Positions 1 to 9,458 of a stretch of 64,000 nt of DNA are shown here, piece after piece. Source of the stretch: Paraburkholderia caffeinilytica (GTDB lineage Bacteria; Pseudomonadota; Gammaproteobacteria; Burkholderiales; Burkholderiaceae). The stretch lies in the NCBI RefSeq assembly GCF_003368325.1, contig NZ_CP031467.1, positions 4,092,001-4,156,000 of the forward strand. Reading direction: 5' to 3'. Numbering within the stretch: position 1 is the stretch's first letter; each line of letters opens with the position of its first letter. Below the pieces are notes generated by a model, which did no database searches, was not told the origin of the DNA, and saw only the letters and a list, made by a program, of their open reading frames with translations. A program made the position numbers and the translations under genes.

Positions 1-206
1 TAATTCCCGGCCGAGTCCTGAGTGCACCTTCCGGTTCGACGTATTGAATGGTTTTTGCCGCGATCCGGCAACTGCGCATAACCGAGGCTTCCAGCCTGAC
101 CCCACGAGGGACCTGACTCGATAAGTTTGTCGGCCCGGTTTTCGACGGTCGTACATATCAGTAAATTTTTCTAAAAAAATACACCTCAATTAATTTGGAT
201 AGCTAA

Positions 207-1358
207 ATGAAAAATCATATCTCAACAACTGCCTTACTGTTCACGACAATCTCGGTTCCCGTGTTTGCGCAGAATAGTGTCACGCTGTATGGCCTGATTG
301 ACGAAGGGTTCAACTACACGAGCAACGTAGGTGGCCACAATGTATACGAGTTGAAGAGTGGCTACGCTCAAGGTAGCCGATGGGGCTTAAGAGGTTCGGA
401 AGATCTTGGCGGTGGCCTGAAGGCTGTATTCCGGCTCGAAAATGGCTTTAACGCCACCAACGGCAAGCTCGGGCAGGGCGGCCTCGAATTCGGTCGGCAA
501 GCTTACGTTGGTGTTTCAGACAGCAGATTCGGTGCTGTTACGCTAGGCCGTCAATATGATTCCCTTGTCGACTATCTCGCACAGACAACGGCCAACGGAA
601 ATTGGGCGGGATACCTGTTTTCGCATCCGTACGACAACGACAACACGGACAACACGTTCCGGGTGAACAACACGATCAAGTATACGAGCCCAGATTTTGC
701 CGGGCTGCAGTTCGGCGGCACGTACAGCTTCAGCAACGACACCAACTTCGCGAACAATCGCCAATACAGCTTCGGCGCCCAGTATGCGAATGGTGGCCTG
801 CTGCTGGCGGCAGCTTATCTGCAGGCGAACAATCCGTCGTCGAATGCTGGCGGCGCGATCAATAACGGTGGGGATGAGAATTTCCTTGCGAGCCGGCTGC
901 GGGTATTCGGGGCGGGTATCAACTATACGTTCGGTAGCGCAGCACTCGGCTTCGCATACACGAACACGAACGTCTCTCAGCCGCTTAGCTCGGGCTATGT
1001 TGGTGCGATCACCCCGCTCGCAGGCGCGACCCTCTCGTCGCTGAAGTTTGACAACTTCGAAGTCAACGCAAAGTACCAGTTCACGCCGGCATTCTTTGTT
1101 GGTGGGCAGTATGTCTACACGCGTACCAGCTTTAATGCCTCAAGCGGAAAGCGTCATCCAAACTACCAGTCCGTCGGATTGATGGCGGACTATAACCTGT
1201 CCAAGCGTACCGACGTCTACCTGCAAGGCGCATATCAGCACGCGGGTGGAGACCGGACAGGAACTGTGCTCGATTACGCCTACGTGCCTGGCGCGGACGG
1301 CGTGTCCTCCACTGGAAACCAACTCGTCGTGCGCGCAGCAATTCGCCACAAATTCTAA
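207..1358 (+). CDS. Gram-negative porin (Porin_4 / OmpC-like)
   Basis: Outer-membrane general porin of 383 residues. A Sec signal peptide (about residues 1-21, ending PVFA-Q) is followed by a typical Burkholderiaceae porin start (SVTLYGLIDEG), regular beta-strand alternation, the SRWGLRGSEDLGGGL segment and a C-terminal phenylalanine (RHKF) for barrel assembly. Such porins are normally homotrimeric diffusion channels for small hydrophilic solutes. The gene stands alone, with an AT-rich leader just upstream (about 160-206). No link to the catabolic cluster is visible. The family assignment is firm; the solute is unknown. Confidence 0.93.
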   Translation: MKNHISTTALLFTTISVPVFAQNSVTLYGLIDEGFNYTSNVGGHNVYELKSGYAQGSRWGLRGSEDLGGGLKAVFRLENGFNATNGKLGQGGLEFGRQAYVGVSDSRFGAVTLGRQYDSLVDYLAQTTANGNWAGYLFSHPYDNDNTDNTFRVNNTIKYTSPDFAGLQFGGTYSFSNDTNFANNRQYSFGAQYANGGLLLAAAYLQANNPSSNAGGAINNGGDENFLASRLRVFGAGINYTFGSAALGFAYTNTNVSQPLSSGYVGAITPLAGATLSSLKFDNFEVNAKYQFTPAFFVGGQYVYTRTSFNASSGKRHPNYQSVGLMADYNLSKRTDVYLQGAYQHAGGDRTGTVLDYAYVPGADGVSSTGNQLVVRAAIRHKF

Positions 1359-1605
1359 GTTTCCAGGGGCGAGGGGCAAAGTTGCTTTCTTCGGCCGGCG
1401 CGGCGTGACAGGTTTTTGGACGTTGCTTGCCGAGAAGGGGTGTTTCTTGTTCATGGAGGCGGGACGTAGTCTTCGCTCGGATCGTGCGTGTACGCTGTGA
1501 CGCTCAGTGAAATGAAAGTACGGCAGCTTCCGTCACTAGCGTTGCCGTTCCATTTGACATTCCGATTCAAAAGAGTTTTAATATGCAAAAAGGCGATTGA
1601 TTAAT

Positions 1606-2478
1606 ATGAACCTCGATGCTGTTCGCAGTTTTCTCGACGTAGCCGAAACCGGCAGTTTCAGCTTGGCGGCGGCGCGCGTAAACGTCATGCAGTCCACTGT
1701 CTCGGGTCGCATCCAGTCCCTGGAGGACGAGCTCGGCGGTCTCCTGTTTAGTCGCGGCAGAAGTGGTGCTGAACTCACTCCTGCCGGTCAGGAATTTCGC
1801 GCTTACGCTGAAAAAATTGTGCAGACGTGGGATCAGGCTCGTCAGCAGGTAGCACTTCCGCCCGGGTATTCGGGCATCTTCCGTTTTGGTGGTCCCGTTG
1901 CGCTCCAGGATCGGCTCAGTGTTGCCTGGGTGTTGTGGATGAAAGAACATGCCCCAGGAATCGCGCTTCAGCTAGAGGGTGGCTACTCGGACGTTCTGAC
2001 TGAAAATCTTTCTTCAGGGATTCTGGACGCTGCGGTCATGTATTTGCCGCGGCGGCGCTCGGGGCTGGTCATTGAAGAACTGCTGCAAGAAAATCTGGTG
2101 CTGGTACAGCACCCGGAGCTTTCGGGGTCATGGCATGAACACTTTGTTTTTGTAGATTGGGGACACGATTTCCGGGCCAGCTACAGTCAGGCATTTCCGG
2201 GCGCTCCTGCGCCAGCGCTTTCAGTGGGACTGGGCGCACTTGGCCTGCAGTACGTGCTTGCGTTAAAGGGAGCCGCTTATCTTCCCTTGGGTTTGGTTGC
2301 GCCGCTTCTTGCCGACGGACGGTTGAGCGAAGTCCCCGACGCCCCTGTCTTCCGCCGGCCCATCTACCTGGTCTATCCGTCGCGGAGCCGCAGTCCGGAA
2401 CTCCTGGAAGTCGCTCTTTCAGGGCTTCGTCATCTGGCGACGATAGTCGATTTGCCCAAACTCGCTTCGATTTACTAA
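1606..2478 (+). CDS. LysR-family transcriptional regulator
   Basis: LysR-type regulator of 290 residues. The N-terminal winged helix-turn-helix (about residues 2-60) shows the family pattern LDAVRSFLDVAETGSFSLAAARVNVMQSTVSGRIQSLE (given in two parts of the helix region), followed by a periplasmic-binding-protein-like effector domain. I start at the ATG at 1606 because AGGCG lies about 10 bases upstream; a TTG three codons earlier has no spacing for a ribosome site. It ends 14 bases before the deacylase gene on the same strand, so the two are probably co-transcribed and the regulator may control that gene. The effector is unknown. Confidence 0.9.
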   Translation: MNLDAVRSFLDVAETGSFSLAAARVNVMQSTVSGRIQSLEDELGGLLFSRGRSGAELTPAGQEFRAYAEKIVQTWDQARQQVALPPGYSGIFRFGGPVALQDRLSVAWVLWMKEHAPGIALQLEGGYSDVLTENLSSGILDAAVMYLPRRRSGLVIEELLQENLVLVQHPELSGSWHEHFVFVDWGHDFRASYSQAFPGAPAPALSVGLGALGLQYVLALKGAAYLPLGLVAPLLADGRLSEVPDAPVFRRPIYLVYPSRSRSPELLEVALSGLRHLATIVDLPKLASIY

Positions 2479-2492
2479 CCGATGAATCGACC

Positions 2493-4028
2493 ATGAAATA
2501 CGACTTCCTGCTTCGCAACGCGACCCTTATAAGCGGTGACGGTTCGCCGCGCTTTTCCGGTGACTTAGCGATCGACGGAGACAGGATTGCCGCAATCGGT
2601 GATTTGTCGCTGGCCACGGGAAGCCACGAAATCGACCTTCAAGGCAAAGTCGTGGCGCCTGGCTTTATCGATGTCCATACTCATGATGACGCGGCGCTCC
2701 TTGCTGAAGACGGCATGGTTCCCAAGATCAGCCAGGGAGTCACCACGGTCATCACTGGCAATTGCGGCATCAGCCTCGCGCCAGTCACATTCCGAGCATC
2801 CCCGCCGCCTCCGTTCACCCTGCTGGGTGGAAATGAAAACTTCCGCTTTGGACGATTCGGTGATTACGTTGCCGAGTTGCGTCGACTAGGTACAGTTACC
2901 AATGCCGCGCTGCTGGTGGGCCATACGACGTTGCGGCAGCAGACGATGCCTGTGACCAACCGGGCCGCCAACGATGAAGAAGTGCAGCAGATGCAGGTCG
3001 AGTTGGAGCGCGCTATGACCGAGGGCGCGTTTGGCATGAGTACCGGGCTCGACTACCCGCCTGCAATCGCTTCGTCGACAGAAGAGGTCAAAGCGCTTGC
3101 TGATACGGCGGCGCGATTGGGTGGCCCTTACGTCACGCACACGCGGAATTATTTCGAGAAGCTGGAAGAGGCCATTGAAGAGGCCATTGACATTGCTGGG
3201 CATGCCGGCGGGAAGCTCGTCATTTCTCATCATCAGGTCACCGGCCGCGCCAATTTCGGCAAGAGCAAGCCGACGCTTGAGCGTATTGACAAGGCGCGGG
3301 AAAGTCTTGATATCGGCCTCGATGTTTATCCCTACTCTGCCAGTTCAACCGTCCTACGACTGGAGCGCTGCGATACGGGATTGCGCATTTTGATCACCTG
3401 GTCGGAGCCTCATCCGGAAATGGCCAACCGGGAATTGAGCGACATCGCTCGTGAGTGGGCGTGCACGGAACGGGCCGCGGCCGAACGCCTCTTGCCAGCG
3501 GGCGCGGTCTATTTTCAACTGGACGAGGCTGATGTCCGCCATATTCTTTCTCATCCAAGAACCATGGTCGGCTCTGACGGGTTGCCGCACGACAAGCATC
3601 CACATCCTCGTTTGTGGGGAACCTTCCCTCGCGTGCTTGGCCACTACGCGCGGGATGAGAATCTGTTCAGCTTTGAGGAAGCCGTGTTTCGCATGACTGG
3701 TCTCCCGGCGCAGGAGTTCGGGTTTGTCGATCGAGGGCTTCTGATGCCCGGAAATTTTGCGGATATCGTCGTGTTCGATCCGGAAACGGTACTCGACCGC
3801 GCAACATTCGAGCACCCACAGCAACCCGCGGCCGGCATCGACCAGGTGTTCGTCAATGGCGTTGTTGTGTGGCAGGACGGGGCCTCAACCGGAGCGCGCC
3901 CCGGGTCTGTATTGCGGCCAAAGCCGATTGTCCAGAATCACAGCTCGATCGTTTCCGGGCATGGCGCGAATTGTCCGGGGTGCAATCGGGGCGCACTTGG
4001 GTATTCAGATGAAAAATACGCCACCTGA
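2493..4028 (+). CDS. N-acyl-D-amino-acid deacylase (amidohydrolase superfamily)
   Basis: Metal-dependent amidohydrolase of 511 residues that would hydrolyse N-acyl-D-amino acids to the D-amino acid and a carboxylate. Seen: the HxH metal motif (H62, H64 in DVHTHDD), the cysteine characteristic of D-aminoacylases (C91 in TGNCGIS), a conserved histidine region (SHHQVTGRANFGKS) and the late VGSDGLPHDKHPHP segment carrying the catalytic aspartate. The open frame runs far upstream inside the LysR gene; the ATG at 2493 gives the normal family N-terminus. Cytoplasmic, no signal peptide. Acyl and side-chain preference (aspartate, glutamate or neutral) cannot be read from sequence. It lies 14 bases behind the LysR gene. 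Confidence 0.85.
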   Translation: MKYDFLLRNATLISGDGSPRFSGDLAIDGDRIAAIGDLSLATGSHEIDLQGKVVAPGFIDVHTHDDAALLAEDGMVPKISQGVTTVITGNCGISLAPVTFRASPPPPFTLLGGNENFRFGRFGDYVAELRRLGTVTNAALLVGHTTLRQQTMPVTNRAANDEEVQQMQVELERAMTEGAFGMSTGLDYPPAIASSTEEVKALADTAARLGGPYVTHTRNYFEKLEEAIEEAIDIAGHAGGKLVISHHQVTGRANFGKSKPTLERIDKARESLDIGLDVYPYSASSTVLRLERCDTGLRILITWSEPHPEMANRELSDIAREWACTERAAAERLLPAGAVYFQLDEADVRHILSHPRTMVGSDGLPHDKHPHPRLWGTFPRVLGHYARDENLFSFEEAVFRMTGLPAQEFGFVDRGLLMPGNFADIVVFDPETVLDRATFEHPQQPAAGIDQVFVNGVVVWQDGASTGARPGSVLRPKPIVQNHSSIVSGHGANCPGCNRGALGYSDEKYAT

Positions 4029-4258
4029 CTGCAAGGCTGATCGTGAAGGGATTCGCTCGCGCGCGGAGCTGCGTCGACAGCCTGGTACGCGGCCCGACGA
4101 GAGGTTAGTGGCCGGATAGTGCGTCCCGATGTCGATGCGAAGAAGGCCGGAGCGGTCAATACCCGACCCGGCACCTCATTTCGTGAGACTGACGCCGGCA
4201 TGAATCGCCCGCGCGCGCACTTGGTTCGGTGTAGGGCAGTTGCAAATAGGAGCTTGAA

Positions 4259-5008
4259 TTGAAAATCCTGGTGCCAGTCAAGAGAGTGGTCGATTACAAC
4301 GTGAAGGTCCGGGTGAAGTCGGACGGCACGGGCGTCGACATCGCGAACGTGAAGATGTCGATGAATCCGTTCGACGAAATCGCGGTTGAAGAAGCTGTTC
4401 GTCTGCGTGAAGCGGGCGTGGCGACCGAAGTGATTGCTGTGTCGGCCGGTGTGACGCAGGCGCAGGAGACGCTGCGCACGGCGCTGGCGATTGGCGCGGA
4501 CCGCGCGATCCTGATCGAGTCGGGCGAAGACCTGCAGCCGCTGGCGGTCGCCAAGCTGCTCAAGGCGCTGGTCGACAAGGAACAGCCGCAACTGGTGATC
4601 CTCGGCAAGCAGGCCATCGACGACGATTCGAACCAGACTGGCCAGATGCTGGCTGCGCTGGCTAACCTGCCGCAAGCTACCTTCGCCTCGAAGGTTGTCG
4701 TGGCGGACGGCAAGGCGACGGTGTCGCGTGAAGTGGACGGCGGTGCGGAAACGCTGTCACTGAGCCTGCCGGCCGTGATCACCACCGACCTGCGCCTGAA
4801 CGAGCCGCGCTATGTGACGCTGCCGAACATCATGAAGGCGAAGAAGAAGCCGCTGGAAGTCGTCAAGCCGGAAGACCTGGGTGTCGACGTCACGCCGCGC
4901 CTGAAGACGTTGAAGGTTGTCGAGCCGCCGAAGCGCTCCGCCGGTGTGAAGGTGCCGGATGTGAAGACGCTGGTCGAGAAGCTGAAGACCGAAGCCAAGG
5001 TGCTGTAA
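4259..5008 (+). CDS. etfB: Electron transfer flavoprotein beta subunit
   Basis: Beta subunit of the FAD/AMP-containing electron transfer flavoprotein, which takes electrons from acyl-CoA dehydrogenases and passes them to ETF-ubiquinone oxidoreductase. The 249-residue product starts [18 protein letters not shown] and contains the ETF-beta signature region ([17 protein letters not shown]) and the AMP-site segment [14 protein letters not shown]. The start is a TTG at 4259, six bases after AGGAG; no ATG fits the conserved N-terminus. etfA follows 13 bases later. It is a plausible electron acceptor for the acyl-CoA dehydrogenases at 24518 and 38962, though whether this is the main or an accessory copy in the genome cannot be seen here. 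Confidence 0.95.
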   Translation: MKILVPVKRVVDYNVKVRVKSDGTGVDIANVKMSMNPFDEIAVEEAVRLREAGVATEVIAVSAGVTQAQETLRTALAIGADRAILIESGEDLQPLAVAKLLKALVDKEQPQLVILGKQAIDDDSNQTGQMLAALANLPQATFASKVVVADGKATVSREVDGGAETLSLSLPAVITTDLRLNEPRYVTLPNIMKAKKKPLEVVKPEDLGVDVTPRLKTLKVVEPPKRSAGVKVPDVKTLVEKLKTEAKVL

Positions 5009-5021
5009 GGAGACGGACGAA

Positions 5022-5969
5022 ATGACGAATCTGGTAATTGCTGAACACGACAACGCGTCGATCAAGGCCGCAACGCTGAACACGATTGCAGCGGCGCAGA
5101 AGATTGGTGGTGATATTCACGTGCTGGTCGCAGGTCACAACGCACAAGCCGCAGCGGATGCCGCAGCGAAGATCGCAGGCGTTAGCAAAGTGCTGTTGGC
5201 CGACGCGCCGCAACTCGCAGCGGGTCTCGCAGAAAACGTCGAATCGACGGTGTTGACGCTTGTGCAAGACCCGGCGAAAAACTACACGCACGTCCTCACG
5301 CCGGCGACCGCCTACGGCAAGAATATCGCGCCGCGTATCGCTGCGAAGCTCGACGTCGCGCAGATCAGCGACATCACCGCAGTGGACAGCGCCGATACGT
5401 TCGAGCGCCCGATCTATGCCGGTAACGCGATCGCAACGGTTCAGTCTCAAGACCCGATCAAGGTCATCACGGTTCGCACAACCGGTTTCGACCCGGTTGC
5501 GGCCGAAGGCGGCAGCGCAACGGTCGAGAAGATCGAAGCCGCAGCCGACACGGGCCTGTCGCAGTTCGTGAGCCGCGAAGTGACGAAGCTGGACCGTCCG
5601 GAACTGACCGCGGCGAAGATCATCGTCTCGGGTGGCCGCGGTCTGGGCAACGGCGAGAACTACACCAAGGTTCTGGAGCCGCTGGCGGACAAGCTGAACG
5701 CAGCGCTGGGCGCGTCGCGCGCAGCAGTCGATGCCGGCTTCGTGCCGAACGACTACCAGGTGGGCCAGACCGGCAAAATCGTCGCGCCGCAATTGTACGT
5801 GGCGGTCGGTATCTCGGGTGCGATCCAGCATCTTGCCGGCATGAAAGACTCGAAGGTGATCGTCGCGATCAATAAAGACGAAGAAGCGCCGATCTTCAGC
5901 GTCGCCGATTACGGTCTGGTGGGCGATCTGTTCACAGTCGTGCCGGACCTCGGGGCGACGCTGACTTAA
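5022..5969 (+). CDS. etfA: Electron transfer flavoprotein alpha subunit
   Basis: Alpha subunit of electron transfer flavoprotein, 315 residues, full length. The C-terminal FAD-binding domain is clear: [12 protein letters not shown], then [39 protein letters not shown] and [16 protein letters not shown]. The N-terminal half is the Rossmann-like ETF domain. AAGGAG lies 10 bases before the ATG. It is translated in tandem with etfB and is followed by an intergenic region with a clear terminator at 6160-6196, which would close the etfBA unit. Confidence 0.95.
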   Translation: MTNLVIAEHDNASIKAATLNTIAAAQKIGGDIHVLVAGHNAQAAADAAAKIAGVSKVLLADAPQLAAGLAENVESTVLTLVQDPAKNYTHVLTPATAYGKNIAPRIAAKLDVAQISDITAVDSADTFERPIYAGNAIATVQSQDPIKVITVRTTGFDPVAAEGGSATVEKIEAAADTGLSQFVSREVTKLDRPELTAAKIIVSGGRGLGNGENYTKVLEPLADKLNAALGASRAAVDAGFVPNDYQVGQTGKIVAPQLYVAVGISGAIQHLAGMKDSKVIVAINKDEEAPIFSVADYGLVGDLFTVVPDLGATLT

Positions 5970-6159
5970 GAAGCAGTCGCGGCGGGAGGCCTAGATTTCG
6001 CACTTAGGGAGTGCTGGAACAAAACATCATTGAAATTCGACCTCCAATGCAGGGACAAACAGTGCCATTCCAACGGTAACACGCCGAATATCTCCCGCTC
6101 GAACAGATCGAAGGCGCTGGCAGCATTGACTACTGTCGATGTTCGACTCCTGGCATTAC

Positions 6160-6196
6160 AAAAGGCTCACGTGCTGACTGTGCGTGAGCCTTTTTT
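6160..6196 (+). terminator. Rho-independent terminator after etfBA
   Basis: A 12-base stem (AAAAGGCTCACG pairing with CGTGAGCCTTTT), a loop of about 11 bases and a run of six T residues. It lies about 190 bases after etfA, with no gene between. The A-rich left arm means it could act in both directions. Confidence 0.85.
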
Positions 6197-6454
6197 CATA
6201 TTTTGCCTCATACATTGGATCAATTTAACTACGACGTCACTATTGGCGGCGAAAGCCCGATCATTGGTCGATGGCTGACTCCTTGGGGCGACGCTTCTCC
6301 TTGTCAATTGGAGATAGTCTCCTGACTCTCGAGAGGCAGGAAAGGCGATCCGCTACCCTGATTTGTCGCGACCTGTGCCGATCCAGAGAGGCTACCGATT
6401 TCGAGGGCCGATACTCACCGGCTAGCCATGTTGTTCGAGTGACTGCTCTCCAGC

Positions 6455-6471
6455 CTATCTTCGGATAGTTT
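6455..6471 (+). promoter_or_regulatory. CTATC-N4-GATAG operator, copy 1
   Basis: CTATCTTCGGATAG, a 5-base inverted repeat with a 4-base centre, followed by TT. It ends about 58 bases before the GTG start of the SDR at 6527. Three further copies precede other plus-strand operons of the cluster (24424, 31865, 35423), all in the same orientation, which argues for a shared regulator. The regulator is not known. Confidence 0.65.
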
Positions 6472-6526
6472 TCTCGTCGCCGGAATCCATGGAAAGTGGA
6501 ACCGCTCAATTGGACGAGGAGACGGT

Positions 6527-7333
6527 GTGGAACTTGGCATAGCCGGAAAAATAGCGCTGGTCACGGGTGGCAGTAAAGGGATAGGCCGCGAAACCAGCCT
6601 GGAGTTGGCACGCGCTGGTTGCCAGGTGCTGGTCGCGGCGCGCGGCAAGGAAGCCATCGACGAAACGGTTGCGGTTATTCGGGGAGTGGGCGGTGTCGCG
6701 GCAGGTTTCTCCGGTGACTTCACGGACGTGGAGAACTATCGCCTCGCCGTCGCAGCGGCTAAAGCGGCTTTTGGCTCAGATCCAGACATTGCAGTGTTCA
6801 ATCTGCAGGCGCCGAAGCCAGGCAGCTTCGAAGAACTCAACGATGACGATTTCCGCTGGGCTTACCACCTCGTGGTTACGTGCTATATGAACCTGGTCCG
6901 TGCCGTCGTGCCGTCTATGAAGGAAAGGCGCTGGGGCCGGATTGTCACCATAGGTTCCGGCACGGCCAGAATGGCACTGCGTAGCACGCCGTATTTTTCG
7001 TACGTTCTTGCCAATACACATCGCGTGTCGGCCGTGGGTCTGATCAAAACGCTGATGGGTGACTACGGCCCTTTCGGCATCACTTTCAACACCATCGGCG
7101 TCGGTTCGATAGAGACTGAGCAGTTCAAAGCCTGGATGCAGAAACGCGCCGACGAAAGCGGAGTTCCGTACGACGACGTTATTCGCGGCTTCGCCGCGGA
7201 CAATCCTCTGCGCCGGGTGGGCAGGCCGGTTGAGGTCGCGAAGCTGTGTACGTTTCTCTGTTCCGAATACGCCGGCTTCACTACGGGCGAAACCGTGCTG
7301 TGCGACGGCGGACAGGTGATCTGCCTGCCCTGA
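6527..7333 (+). CDS. Short-chain dehydrogenase/reductase, atypical active site
   Basis: SDR-fold protein of 268 residues. The N-terminal dinucleotide motif TGGSKGIG is intact, but two hallmarks are altered: the usual NNAG turn reads FNLQAP, and where most SDRs have YxxxK this one reads SYVLANTHR, with asparagine at the lysine position. A serine (TIGSG) is present. Related SDRs with an LSN..R pattern exist, so it may be a functional divergent branch. The GTG start is preceded by GAGGAG at 6 bases. It lies behind operator copy 1 and ahead of the Rieske dioxygenase operon. A dihydrodiol or alcohol dehydrogenase role is a guess from context. Confidence 0.8.
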   Translation: MELGIAGKIALVTGGSKGIGRETSLELARAGCQVLVAARGKEAIDETVAVIRGVGGVAAGFSGDFTDVENYRLAVAAAKAAFGSDPDIAVFNLQAPKPGSFEELNDDDFRWAYHLVVTCYMNLVRAVVPSMKERRWGRIVTIGSGTARMALRSTPYFSYVLANTHRVSAVGLIKTLMGDYGPFGITFNTIGVGSIETEQFKAWMQKRADESGVPYDDVIRGFAADNPLRRVGRPVEVAKLCTFLCSEYAGFTTGETVLCDGGQVICLP

Positions 7334-7390
7334 AACGTCGCCTGAATCGACGTAAACCCTGGCTAGGGTAGGCGAGAATACGGCGCATAT

Positions 7391-7416
7391 TGAACAAAAT
7401 ATGACTATATTGTACT
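7391..7416. promoter_or_regulatory. TGAACA-type 26-bp dyad, copy 1
   Basis: Left arm TGAACAAAATA and right arm TATATTGTACT around a 4-base spacer; 8 of 11 positions pair as an inverted repeat. It lies 53 bases before the Rieske alpha-subunit start. The same arm length and spacer recur at 10738, 31818 and 46786, all before cluster operons. Probably the operator of a shared dimeric repressor; the paralogous TetR proteins are candidates by position. Confidence 0.6.
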
Positions 7417-7469
7417 TTATGTACTAATGTCATGGCGACCCATGCTGCGTAATAACAAGGAGACAGACT

Positions 7470-8858
7470 GTGTTGACTAAAGCCAAAGATGTCCTGGCAG
7501 ACGGCGTTCGCATCGAAGATCTCATTGACGTGGAGCGCAGGGAAGTTGCGCTGCGCGTGATGTCGGATCGCGAGGTCTACGACGTCGAGATGGAGCGAGT
7601 GTTCGCCAGAACTTGGGTGCTGCTAGGGCACGAGAGCGAGATTCCCAGCGTCGGCGACTACATGGTCCGATGGATCGGGGAAGACGCGGTCATCGTCGCG
7701 CGTGACCGGGAAAACGCGATCCATGTGTCGCTGAATGTCTGCCCGCACCGTGGCATGCGAGTCGCGCTCGGCGAGTACGGCAACGCGCAGACGCACCGCT
7801 GTATCTACCACGGCTGGGCATTCAAGCCGAACGGCGATTTCATCGGCGCACCGGTCGAGCGTGAGCAAATGCACGGCGACGTATGCAGTAAGGCGGAGCT
7901 TGGCCTCAAGCAGGCGCGCGTCACCGTGTACGGCGGCCTGGTGTTCGCCACTTGGAATATCGACGGCCCCTCGCTGGAAGAGCACCTCGGCGACATCAAG
8001 TGGTACCTCGACATGCTGTTCTGCCGGACCGACGCGGGGCTCGAAGTTCTCGGTCCGCCGCAACGGATGCTAATGCGGGCCAACTGGAAAACCGCCGGTG
8101 AACAATCCGCATGTGACGGCTTCCATACGCTGACGCTGCATCGCTCGCTGCTCGAGATGGGGCAGATCGGCGGCGACAGCGACACGATATACGACAAGGC
8201 ACCCGCGATGTATGGCATCAATGTGAGCGCCAATGGCCATTCGCTTCGTTGTATTCCGGCGGAAGTGACGTTCTCGATGGTGATGGGCATGTCCGTCGAA
8301 GGACTGGGCGTCGAAGAACGGCTGAAGATTCTGCCACCGCCAGGTATCACCCAGGAACTTCTCCCGCAGGTGAAGGCGCATCTCAGCGTAAGTCAGGTCG
8401 AGTTGCTCGCGAAAGCGCCGCCGCAAGTCGGTGGCCTGTTCCCAAACGTGACAATCGCCTTTCTGTACATGCCGCTCGACGACGGCACGATGGGGAGCGC
8501 ACTGGTGCTTCACACGTTCGTACCGAAGGGACCGGACAGTTTCGAGAACTACAACTGGATCTTCGCCGAGAAGGATGTATCGCCCGAAATCAAGCGCAAG
8601 ATGCTGGCCACATCGATTCGCGCGACCGGTACCTCCGGCACCATCGAACAGGACGACGCCGATACCTGGCCGCAGATTTCGCTCAACGCGCGTGGCGCGA
8701 TGGGACGGCACAACACGCTGAAGTATCAGGCGTTGCTTGGCGAGAAAAAACCGGAAAACTGGCCGGGCGGGGGTAAGGTCTATGACGGGTTTTCGAAAGA
8801 CGATGCGCAATGGGAGTGGTGGCTTGCATATCGCCGTCTGATGAACGCTGGCGCTTGA
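7470..8858 (+). CDS. Ring-hydroxylating Rieske dioxygenase, alpha subunit
   Basis: Catalytic subunit of a two-component-type aromatic ring-hydroxylating dioxygenase, 462 residues. The Rieske [2Fe-2S] motif is complete (CPHRG then CIYHGW, i.e. CxH-x17-CxxH). The mononuclear-iron site shows CDGFHTLTLHR (Asp, then His-x4-His) and a late acidic segment (EQDDADTW). The start is GTG at 7470 with AAGGAG 7 bases upstream. The beta subunit follows after 51 bases. Such enzymes add O2 to an aromatic ring to give a cis-dihydrodiol; electrons would come from a ferredoxin and reductase (candidates at 46488, 47768 and 22253). The natural substrate is unknown; a hydroaromatic acid is possible from context. 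Confidence 0.92.
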   Translation: MLTKAKDVLADGVRIEDLIDVERREVALRVMSDREVYDVEMERVFARTWVLLGHESEIPSVGDYMVRWIGEDAVIVARDRENAIHVSLNVCPHRGMRVALGEYGNAQTHRCIYHGWAFKPNGDFIGAPVEREQMHGDVCSKAELGLKQARVTVYGGLVFATWNIDGPSLEEHLGDIKWYLDMLFCRTDAGLEVLGPPQRMLMRANWKTAGEQSACDGFHTLTLHRSLLEMGQIGGDSDTIYDKAPAMYGINVSANGHSLRCIPAEVTFSMVMGMSVEGLGVEERLKILPPPGITQELLPQVKAHLSVSQVELLAKAPPQVGGLFPNVTIAFLYMPLDDGTMGSALVLHTFVPKGPDSFENYNWIFAEKDVSPEIKRKMLATSIRATGTSGTIEQDDADTWPQISLNARGAMGRHNTLKYQALLGEKKPENWPGGGKVYDGFSKDDAQWEWWLAYRRLMNAGA

Positions 8859-8909
8859 CTGTCCAGCTAATCGTCCCACTAACTGTGCATGCTCTAACGG
8901 AGACCGATT

Positions 8910-9458
8910 GTGAACGACCTGACCCAGCCTGTTGAAACGCGCCGCGTGCCGCATGGTTCGCCGATCCATAACGAAGCAGCCGGTTTCCTGATAGACGAAG
9001 CTGCGCTACTCGACCACTTCCGTCTCGCCGAGTGGCTCGAATGCCTGACCGAAGATATCAGTTACAGCGCACCGTTGCGCGTGACGCGGATGAGGGGGGA
9101 CCCGGGCGAGACTACTGTGCGCTCGGTCCAGCATTTCGACGATAGTTATCGATCGTTGCAAGGACGCGTGTACCGCCTGCTGAACACGAAGAGTGCGTGG
9201 GCCGAGGATCCGGTTTCGCGAACGCGCCGCTTCGTCACTAATGTCGCTGTCAGTGAAACTGACCAGCCCGACGAGTACGACGTTGTCAGCTATTTCCTGC
9301 TGCTGCGTAACCGTTTCGAGGAAACGTCGATGGGGCAGCTCAGCGGCGAGCGTCATGATCGACTGCGCCGGGTCGATGGCCGTTTCAAACTCGCCCGGCG
9401 CGAAATCATTGTCGATATGTCGGTATTGGGGATGTCCAACCTGGCTGTGTTTCTCTGA
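8910..9458 (+). CDS. Ring-hydroxylating dioxygenase, beta subunit
   Basis: Small structural subunit (182 residues, usual length) of the Rieske dioxygenase encoded just upstream. It has the SnoaL/cystatin-like cone fold typical of these subunits: an N-terminal helix pair (FLIDEAALLDHFRLAEWLECL), the E-D-I-S-Y turn, and the conserved tail (RREIIVDMSVLGMSNLAVFL). The start is GTG at 8910. The alpha-beta pair predicts an alpha3beta3 enzyme. No catalytic metal ligands are expected in this subunit. Confidence 0.9.
   Translation: MNDLTQPVETRRVPHGSPIHNEAAGFLIDEAALLDHFRLAEWLECLTEDISYSAPLRVTRMRGDPGETTVRSVQHFDDSYRSLQGRVYRLLNTKSAWAEDPVSRTRRFVTNVAVSETDQPDEYDVVSYFLLLRNRFEETSMGQLSGERHDRLRRVDGRFKLARREIIVDMSVLGMSNLAVFL

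Larger units (their letters stand above)
5970..6526. other. 557-base intergenic region, terminator plus operator
   Basis: No convincing gene. It holds an intrinsic terminator (6160-6196) for etfBA, a small perfect dyad GGAGATAGTCTCC at 6310-6322 of unknown meaning, and the first CTATC-N4-GATAG element (6455-6468) in front of the SDR gene at 6527. An open frame over 6030-6278 has only a TTG start, no ribosome site, and runs through the terminator, so it is not called. Confidence 0.6.

Noticed and set aside
6030..6278. 82-codon frame between etfA and the SDR
   Set aside because: Begins with TTG, has no ribosome site and runs through the etfBA terminator.
9143..9158. GATAGTTATCGATC-like palindrome resembling the CTATC element
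   Set aside because: Inside the dioxygenase beta gene, different order and spacing; chance occurrence.
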